NCBI RefSeq assembly: GCF_900188335.1
Contig: NZ_FZOY01000002.1
Span: forward strand, 186,001-250,000
Direction: 5' to 3'
DNA: 64,000 nt
DNA from: Tropicimonas sediminicola
GTDB taxonomy: Bacteria > Pseudomonadota > Alphaproteobacteria > Rhodobacterales > Rhodobacteraceae
Below, one piece after another: positions 58,256 to 64,000 of this stretch. The notes under the pieces were generated by a model. That model had not been told where the DNA came from and ran no database searches. It saw nothing but the letters and a program-made list of their open reading frames with translations. The position numbers and the translations under genes were made by a program. Within the stretch, counting starts at the first letter, position 1; the number at the start of each line of letters is the position of its first letter.

Positions 58256-59359
58256 TCAGGCCGCCGTGCGGTCGCTGTCGAGGAAGGGATAGTCCACGTA
58301 GCCCTCCGCGCCGCCGCCGTAGAAGGTGGACTGGTCCGGCGCGTTCAGCGCAGCTCCCCGGCGCAGGCGCTCCGGCAGGTCGGGATTGGCGATGAAGGCG
58401 CGCCCGATGCTGACGGCGTCCGCGTGGCCGCTCGCCACGGCTTCCGCCGCACCCTCGCCGTCATAGCCGCCGTTGGCCATGTAGAAACCATCGTAGCGGG
58501 CCCGCAGGCGTCCGAGCAGCGCGCGGTCCGCCTCGCTGGCGTCCGACCCCGGGAAGGCCTCGACGACGTGGAGATAGGCCAGCCCCTTGCCGCCGATCAT
58601 CTCGTAGACCGGGCCGAACAGCCCCTCGGGATCGCTGTCGCGGATGTCGTTGGCCTGGCCCAGCGGCGACAGGCGCACGCCGATCCGGTCGCGGTCCCAC
58701 ACCTCCGACACCACGTCGATGACCTCGGACAGAAGACGCATCCGGTTCTCGACCGAGCCGCCATAGGCATCCTCGCGCCGGTTGACGCCATCCTGCAGGA
58801 ACTGGTCGAGCAGGTAACCGTTGGCGGCGTGGATCTCGACCCCGTCGAACCCGGCCTGTTTCGCCATCTCGGCAGCGTGGCGATAATCGGCGATCACCTC
58901 GGCGATGCCCTCCGCGCTCAGCGCCTCCGGCTCGGAGACCGGCTCGAACCCCTTGGCGGTGAAGGTCTGCGCCTCGGCCCGAACGGCGGAGGACGAGACC
59001 GGCGCGCGCCCGTCGGGCAGCAGCGAGGAATGGCTGATCCGGCCGACATGCCAGAGCTGGACAAAGATCCGCCCGCCCGCGGCATGGACCGCATCGGTGA
59101 TGGTCTTCCAGGCGGCGACATGCTCCGGCGCGTAGATGCCCGGCGTGTCCAGATAGCCCTTGCCCATCGCCGAGATCTGCGTCGCCTCCGTCAGCAGCAG
59201 CCCGGCGCTGGCGCGCTGCGCGTAATAGGTCGCGGCCAGCTCCTTCGGCGTTCCGTCCGGGTGTGCGCGGTTGCGGGTGAGCGGCGCCATCAGGATCCTG
59301 TTGGGCAGTTCCACCGCCCCCATCCTGACCGGTTCGAACAATTTGCTGCTATCCGTCAT
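58256..59359 (-). CDS. Old yellow enzyme family alkene reductase
   Basis: A 367-aa FMN-dependent TIM barrel that reduces electron-poor C=C bonds with NAD(P)H. Motifs are FEPVRMGAVELPNRILMAPLTR, HVGRISHSSLLPDG, and VEIHAANGYLLDQFLQDGVN with the substrate-binding His-Asn pair, then GRAFIANPDLPERL. AGGAGA precedes the ATG at 59359. Confidence 0.94.
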   Translation of the reverse strand: MTDSSKLFEPVRMGAVELPNRILMAPLTRNRAHPDGTPKELAATYYAQRASAGLLLTEATQISAMGKGYLDTPGIYAPEHVAAWKTITDAVHAAGGRIFVQLWHVGRISHSSLLPDGRAPVSSSAVRAEAQTFTAKGFEPVSEPEALSAEGIAEVIADYRHAAEMAKQAGFDGVEIHAANGYLLDQFLQDGVNRREDAYGGSVENRMRLLSEVIDVVSEVWDRDRIGVRLSPLGQANDIRDSDPEGLFGPVYEMIGGKGLAYLHVVEAFPGSDASEADRALLGRLRARYDGFYMANGGYDGEGAAEAVASGHADAVSIGRAFIANPDLPERLRRGAALNAPDQSTFYGGGAEGYVDYPFLDSDRTAA

Positions 59360-59582
59360 CTTGCGTCTCCTAAGAATGTCTCTTCGCTTCAGGGGATGTA
59401 GGCCCGCGCCGGCCGAATTGTTCCGTGCCCGGCCGCAGGGCGCCTGTGCGGAAATGCGCGCCCCGCCTCCGCGCCGATCGGCCGCTGCCCCCGCCCCGCA
59501 GACCGCTTGCCGAGCCATGCCGAAGCCTCTATGCCCGGACGCGTTCGACAATCGCGCCAACAATCACGCCGAGGGCCCGCCG

Positions 59583-60890
59583 ATGATCCCCCGTTATTCC
59601 CGCCCCGAGATGGTCGCCATCTGGTCGCCCGAGACGAAATTCCGCATCTGGTACGAGATCGAGGCCCATGCCTGCGACGCCCAGGCCGAGCTCGGCGTGA
59701 TCCCCAAGGCGAATGCCGAAGCCGTCTGGAAGGCGAAGGACGTCGAGTTCGACGTCGCCCGGATCGACGAGATCGAAGCCGTCACCAAGCACGACGTCAT
59801 CGCCTTTCTCACCCACCTGGCCGAGATCATCGGCAACGATGAGGCGCGGTTCGTCCACCAGGGCATGACCTCCTCCGACGTGCTCGACACCTGCTTCAAC
59901 GTGCAGCTGGTGCGCGCCGCCGACATCCTGATCGAGGACATGAAGGGGCTGCTCGCCGCGCTCAAGCGCCGCGCCTACGAGCACAAGGACACCGTCCGCA
60001 TCGGCCGCTCCCACGGCATCCACGCCGAGCCCACGACCATGGGCCTGACCTTCGCGCGCTTCTACGCCGAGATGGACCGCAACCTCTCCCGCCTGCGCGA
60101 CGCCCGGGCCGAGATCGCCACCGGCGCGATCTCCGGCGCGGTCGGCACTTTCGCCAACATCGACCCGGCGGTCGAGGAGCATGTCTGCGCCAAGCTGGGC
60201 CTCGTGCCCGAGCCGATCTCGACGCAGGTGATCCCGCGCGACCGGCACGCCGCCTTCTTTGCCACGCTCGGCGTCGTTGCCAGCTCGGTCGAGAACATCG
60301 CCATCGAGATCCGCCACATGCAGCGCACCGAGGTGCTGGAAGCGGCGGAGTTCTTCTCGATGGGCCAGAAGGGCTCCAGCGCGATGCCGCACAAGAAGAA
60401 CCCGGTGCTGACCGAGAACCTCACCGGCCTTGCCCGGCTGGTGCGGATGGCGGTGATCCCGGCAATGGAGAACGTGGCGCTCTGGCACGAGCGCGACATC
60501 TCCCATTCCTCGGTCGAGCGGAACATCGGCCCGGACACCACGATCACGCTCGACTTCGCGCTGGCGCGGCTGACCAGCGTCATCGACAAGCTGCTGGTCT
60601 ACCCGGAGAACATGCTCGACAACATGAACAAGTTCCCCGGCCTGGTCATGTCGCAGCGCGTCCTGCTGGCGCTGACCCAGGCGGGCGTGAGCCGCGAGGA
60701 CGCCTATCGGCTGGTCCAGCGCAACGCGATGAAGGTCTGGGACCACCGCACCGATTTCCGCGAGGAACTTCTGGCCGACGAGGAAGTGCGCGCGGCACTC
60801 TCCGAGGAGGAGATCAACGAGAAATTCGACCTCGGCTACCACACCAAGCACGTCGATACGATCTTCGGCCGGGTCTTCGCCGAGGAGTGA
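59583..60890 (+). CDS. purB: Adenylosuccinate lyase
   Basis: A 435-aa fumarase/aspartase-superfamily enzyme acting twice in purine synthesis. The signature GSSAMPHKKNP (catalytic Ser loop), the HQGMTSSDVLDT block and GRSHGIHAEPTTMG are complete. Start MIPRYSRPEM fits known family N-termini; GAGGG lies upstream. A GC-rich 10-bp hairpin follows the stop. Confidence 0.97.
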   Translation: MIPRYSRPEMVAIWSPETKFRIWYEIEAHACDAQAELGVIPKANAEAVWKAKDVEFDVARIDEIEAVTKHDVIAFLTHLAEIIGNDEARFVHQGMTSSDVLDTCFNVQLVRAADILIEDMKGLLAALKRRAYEHKDTVRIGRSHGIHAEPTTMGLTFARFYAEMDRNLSRLRDARAEIATGAISGAVGTFANIDPAVEEHVCAKLGLVPEPISTQVIPRDRHAAFFATLGVVASSVENIAIEIRHMQRTEVLEAAEFFSMGQKGSSAMPHKKNPVLTENLTGLARLVRMAVIPAMENVALWHERDISHSSVERNIGPDTTITLDFALARLTSVIDKLLVYPENMLDNMNKFPGLVMSQRVLLALTQAGVSREDAYRLVQRNAMKVWDHRTDFREELLADEEVRAALSEEEINEKFDLGYHTKHVDTIFGRVFAEE

Positions 60891-60899
60891 CCATTCCCC

Positions 60900-60924
60900 G
60901 ACGGGCCGGCCCACCCGGCCCGTC
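60900..60924 (+). terminator. Hairpin after purB
   Basis: A perfect 10-bp stem (60900-60909 with 60915-60924), 5-base loop, 9 bases after the purB stop. No T run follows, so it may be a Rho-dependent end. Confidence 0.5.
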
Positions 60925-61091
60925 GTCCACCGAATTTCCACGATTTTTTCGCGCCATGGTTGCGCATACGGCACCAAACACGGCCTTTCCGGGCGACTGT
61001 TCGGAATGAGGCCACCCGCCGACCACAAATTCGCCAACCTCAGGGCGTTAGATGCGGAGACGGCCCAGCCCGCACGATTCTTGAGGTTCCC

Positions 61092-62393
61092 ATGTTCCAG
61101 AAGCTCTTCGCCCGACTCCGACCGGCGAGTTCGGGGAGACACTCCAGCCAACAGAGCGGCAGCCGCCGTCTGGACAGCATCGTCGTGCCCCGTTCCGCCA
61201 TCGAAGCCCTGGAAGACGAGCCGCATCGCCTCGTCGCGGCCGTGGTCGACTACGTCAATCACCTGGTGTCGGGCGGTCTCTATTCCCGGAACGACATCCC
61301 GCAGGAGGCCATCCAGCTCTATCACTGCGACTATTATTTCGCGCAGGTGATGGACGGCGGCCATTCCCAGTTCGTCGGCAACAGCCTCGCCAATCTCGAT
61401 TTCATCCTGTCCGACGTCTCCAAGGGGCTGCGCGCTGCCGGTGCGGGCGAATACCGCAAGATCTTCGACGACATGCGGCGTTGGGTATCTCGCCACCCCC
61501 GCAAGGCCCAGAAGCTGACCGGGTTCGAGGGCGGCATCGCCCCGGAGATGGAGGCGCTCGACGCCCGGTTCTTCGAACTCGAGGATTCTTCGGACCTGAC
61601 GACCTACCTGGCGCAGTGGATCGCCGCCCTGCCCGCTCTCGAAGTGGTCGATGACGACGCGATCACGGAGATCATGGCGGAACTGACCGCGCCGATGGAC
61701 GCGGCGGACGACCTCGCCGTGACCCGCGACATCGCCCGGATCTCCCTGCAGCTCTCGGACCCGACCCATCTCGGCTTCGGCCTCGCCGCCGCCTCCCGGA
61801 TGCCCCCCGAGGCCATGGTCCAGCTCGGCGGCGCCTCCAGCATGAAGATCTCCGAGGGGCGCGAGGATTACGCCTTCCTGGTCCGGACCATCGTCGACAC
61901 CCGCTTCGGCGTGCAGAGCGCCAAGGGCTTCGAGCTGTTCGAGCGGATCGAGGGCGGCTCGGCCGACGCGGCCGCGCGCCGCAAGCCGGCCGAAGGTAAC
62001 GAGCTGTCGCTCGAAGGCGTTCTCGACTTCAAGGCGCCGGAGGTCGGCAAGCGGATCGCCTACGTGCCGCGCAAGCTGGTCGACATCGCTGCGCTGGTCG
62101 CCGAGCGCTACCGCGCCGCGGCGGCCGTCGACCTGATGCTGCGCCGCCTGCCCCGCACGCCGGAGGTCGACTACGTCTCCGTCCGCAGCGTCGGCAAGGG
62201 CGACACCGGCAAGCTGGGCATGACGCTGCTGATCGTCACCGACAAGGCGAACCGCGCCTTCTGCGCCGCGGTCGAGGCCGATGGCGCCCGGCTGCTCTCC
62301 GAGCCCGACCACGACGTGCTGATCACCGCGACGCGGGCCGAGATCGCCGCCCACGCGGAGAAGTTCGCGGAGGAAGAGTCCGACGAGGACTGA
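61092..62393 (+). CDS. DMP19/DUF4375-like protein
   Basis: A 433-aa soluble protein. Residues about 60-180 match the DMP19/DUF4375 pattern (ALEDEPHRLVAAVVDYVNHLV, then AIQLYHCDYYFAQVMDGGHSQFVGN). The remaining 250 residues are an extra region of acidic character (ending SDED) with no motif I know. The DMP19 name comes from a DNA mimic protein; that function is not implied here. It follows purB by about 200 bases that hold no gene. Confidence 0.72.
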   Translation: MFQKLFARLRPASSGRHSSQQSGSRRLDSIVVPRSAIEALEDEPHRLVAAVVDYVNHLVSGGLYSRNDIPQEAIQLYHCDYYFAQVMDGGHSQFVGNSLANLDFILSDVSKGLRAAGAGEYRKIFDDMRRWVSRHPRKAQKLTGFEGGIAPEMEALDARFFELEDSSDLTTYLAQWIAALPALEVVDDDAITEIMAELTAPMDAADDLAVTRDIARISLQLSDPTHLGFGLAAASRMPPEAMVQLGGASSMKISEGREDYAFLVRTIVDTRFGVQSAKGFELFERIEGGSADAAARRKPAEGNELSLEGVLDFKAPEVGKRIAYVPRKLVDIAALVAERYRAAAAVDLMLRRLPRTPEVDYVSVRSVGKGDTGKLGMTLLIVTDKANRAFCAAVEADGARLLSEPDHDVLITATRAEIAAHAEKFAEEESDED

Positions 62394-62461
62394 CGCCAGG
62401 CACTGGAATCCGGGTGGCATCTGTGCCATCCGGGCGACGTTCCGCGCTTCCGAAGGTCCCG

Positions 62462-62650
62462 ATGCCCGACACGCTCACCCTCACGCCGCTGACGGCGACG
62501 CTGCTCCTGCTGGTCATGGTCTTTGCCGGAAGGGCATTTCGCCAGAACTGGAAAGCCCAGGGTCCGCGGTGGGTGGCCAAGGCGTGGCTCTACGGCGTGC
62601 CGGCGCTGATCGCCTTCGCCGCCCTGGCCTTCATCCCGCTGGAAATGTGA
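62462..62650 (+). CDS. Small membrane protein
   Basis: A 62-aa protein with two hydrophobic helices (LTATLLLLVMVFAG and YGVPALIAFAALAFIPLEM) around a basic middle (QNWKAQGPRWVAK). The stop overlaps a short palindrome with the nqrM stop of the other strand. The function is unknown. Confidence 0.6.
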   Translation: MPDTLTLTPLTATLLLLVMVFAGRAFRQNWKAQGPRWVAKAWLYGVPALIAFAALAFIPLEM

Positions 62651-62653
62651 TCG

Positions 62654-62884
62654 TCACATCTCTTCGACGATCTTCTGCGCCCGCTTGCACTGAAGCTTGT
62701 CGCGCAGCGGGCTGTCGGGGTCGATGTCCTTCTGGCAGACCACGCATTTGTCGGCGCCCGAGATCGCGTTGAGCCCGCCGCAGCTTCCCTTGATGCGCAT
62801 CCGGGGCCCCACCAGCATGACGCCGATGGACATGCCGCCGATGACGAGGGCGAGCAGGACGAAGGCGAGCGCGAAAGTGGCCAT
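62654..62884 (-). CDS. nqrM: Na+-NQR maturation protein NqrM
   Basis: A 76-aa protein with an N-terminal membrane helix and four conserved cysteines (Cys35, Cys47, Cys50 and Cys66) that match NqrM (formerly DUF539), which delivers iron to the NqrD/E site of the sodium-pumping NADH:quinone reductase. Its neighbour apbE, 33 bases upstream, is the usual partner, and the nqr structural genes are expected just outside the window. Confidence 0.9.
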   Translation of the reverse strand: MATFALAFVLLALVIGGMSIGVMLVGPRMRIKGSCGGLNAISGADKCVVCQKDIDPDSPLRDKLQCKRAQKIVEEM

Positions 62885-62917
62885 GGTCAGGGATCCTTGT
62901 GTCGGGCTGCGTCGAAC

Positions 62918-63943
62918 TTATTCGCCTGCGCGCAGCTTTTCAAACGCCGGGCTGGCCTGTTTCACGTATTCCTGATCGGCGCCGGCCTCGGCGCGCGAGA
63001 TGAAGAACACCGCGAGATCGTTGGCCTCGGCCACCGCCATGCCCTCTTCCTCGCCCAGCACCATCATCGCCGTCGCGAGCGCATCGGCCATCATGCCGCT
63101 CTCCGCCAGCACCGTGACCGAGGTGGCGCGGTGGGTGACGGGCCGGCCCGTGGTCGGGTCGATCAGGTGGGAATAGCGCACGCCGTCCTGCTCGAAGAAG
63201 TTGCGGTAATCGCCGCTCGTCGCCATGCCGAGATCGGAGACCGGCAGCACCATCTCGACCGCGTTGGAGGAAGCGTCGGGCGTCTCGATGCCGATCTTCC
63301 AGGGCTCGCCCTTGTCGTTGACGCCCGCGGCCACCAGGTCGCCGCCGATTTCCACCAGGTAGTTTTCCACCCCGAAGCCGCGCAGGGCCTCCGCCACCGC
63401 GTCGTTGCCGTAGCCCTTGGCGATGGCCGACAGGTTCACCGAAACCGCCGGGTCCGACTTGGCAAGCGTGCCCTCGTCCAGCGTCAGGAACCGCGCCTGC
63501 CCGACATGCTCCAGCGCCGCGGCGATCTCCGCGTCGGAGGGAATCGGGTCGCCCGGTTTCTTGGCGCCGAAGCCCCAGAGCTCGATCAGCGGGAACAGCG
63601 TCACGTCGAACTTGCCGTTCGACATGGCGTGTATGTCGTTGGCGGCGGCCATCACATGGGCGAACTCGGCCGAAATCTCCACCGGGGCGGTCCCGGTATC
63701 GGCGTTGAACAGTGAGACCTCCGAATTCGGGTCCCAGTTCGACATCGAGGCGTTGACCGCCTCCAGCGTCTCCTCGACGGCGACGGCGAGCTGGGTTTCG
63801 GTCACGTCCTCGGGCACGTCCACGGCGACGACATGATAGGTCGTGCCCATGGTTTCGCCTTCCAGGCGGTAGGTTTCCCCTGTCTCCTCGTCGAAACACC
63901 CCGTCAGCAACAGGCCCAGGGGAAGCACGTAGAGAAGCCGCAT
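62918..63943 (-). CDS. apbE: FAD:protein FMN transferase ApbE
   Basis: A 341-aa lipoprotein (lipobox LTGC, Cys16) that attaches FMN to threonine in NqrB and NqrC. The core is GETMGTTYHVV, SMSNWDPNSEVSLFN, LVEIGGDLVAAG and SHLIDPTTGRPVTHRATSVTVLAESGM-type end with the metal/FAD-binding Asp. It lies directly upstream of nqrM on the same strand, as in nqr operons. The ATG at 63943 is used; a longer in-frame start at 64000 is less likely. Confidence 0.93.
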   Translation of the reverse strand: MRLLYVLPLGLLLTGCFDEETGETYRLEGETMGTTYHVVAVDVPEDVTETQLAVAVEETLEAVNASMSNWDPNSEVSLFNADTGTAPVEISAEFAHVMAAANDIHAMSNGKFDVTLFPLIELWGFGAKKPGDPIPSDAEIAAALEHVGQARFLTLDEGTLAKSDPAVSVNLSAIAKGYGNDAVAEALRGFGVENYLVEIGGDLVAAGVNDKGEPWKIGIETPDASSNAVEMVLPVSDLGMATSGDYRNFFEQDGVRYSHLIDPTTGRPVTHRATSVTVLAESGMMADALATAMMVLGEEEGMAVAEANDLAVFFISRAEAGADQEYVKQASPAFEKLRAGE

Positions 63944-64000
63944 GGCGATAGTCCCGCATCTGTTCAATTCATGTCGCCGGGGGTCTGGCACCTTTTCCAC

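Noticed and set aside
59529-62429. Minus-strand open frame of about 966 codons opposite purB and the DMP19-like gene
   Set aside because: Composition is repetitive Val-Gly-Asp-His typical of antisense to GC-rich codons; purB is certain on the other strand.
62645-62659. Palindrome ATGTGA-TCG-TCACAT resembling a CRP/FNR site
   Set aside because: It arises because both convergent genes end in a Met codon followed by TGA. It lies between stop codons with no gene downstream to control.

Overview
The window is high-GC alphaproteobacterial DNA, most likely a marine Rhodobacterales (Roseobacter-group) genome. The evidence is the glnB-glnA pair, the small Rhodobacteraceae-type proteins, the Tad pilus genes, a DddP-type DMSP lyase, corrinoid one-carbon genes, and an apbE-nqrM pair that normally accompanies a Na+-pumping NADH:quinone reductase. 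It reads as ordinary chromosome. No insertion sequence, phage module or CRISPR array was seen.

Layout. 1-6.0 kb: housekeeping genes (a small partial protein, an M20 amidohydrolase, mazG, the NAD(P)HX repair enzyme, glnB-glnA with a clear terminator). 6.2-11.6 kb: accessory and surface genes (an RTX-type protein, small secreted proteins, a DUF3445 haem N-demethylase-like protein convergent with an unknown protein, a Hint-domain protein). 11.9-22.0 kb: a Tad/Flp pilus cluster in one orientation: two Flp pilins, cpaB, a TadG-like protein, two TadE-like proteins, cpaE, cpaF, tadB, tadC, a LuxR-type regulator and the prepilin peptidase. No secretin (rcpA/cpaC), cpaD or tadD lies in it. 22.1 kb: dddP, with every published metal ligand and the catalytic Asp present.

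23.5-37.2 kb: a nuclease/phosphatase-family protein, an alpha/beta hydrolase-OsmC fusion, an Asp-rich RTX protein, a nucleoside hydrolase-GrpB-GNAT operon, SelO, two DMT transporters, a GNAT-DUF2927 lipoprotein pair, a VWA protein and an M48 protease. 37.3-43.6 kb: a DUF4386 protein, an RND efflux permease with its adaptor, a second and degenerate Hint protein, and a small membrane protein.

43.6-51.1 kb: RlmE and Ppx/GppA diverge from a corrinoid one-carbon operon (small 'virulence factor' protein, MetF-like reductase, HAD hydrolase, methyl-THF:corrinoid methyltransferase, small unknown protein, then RACo-type reductive activator). Two tandem 22-bp palindromes precede the activator. The substrate methyltransferase and corrinoid protein are not here, so this looks like a shared back end that passes methyl groups to tetrahydrofolate. 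A tRNA-Gly(CCC) follows. 51.3-64.0 kb: a thioesterase, a zwf-pgl-pgi operon, a lytic transglycosylase lipoprotein, bioY, an OYE-family reductase, purB, a DMP19/DUF4375-like protein and nqrM-apbE.

Most interesting: dddP beside the Tad cluster, the secretin-less Tad layout, the split corrinoid system with matching Arg-rich C-terminal tails on two partners, the tandem palindromes before RACo, and two Hint proteins of which one has lost its catalytic residues.
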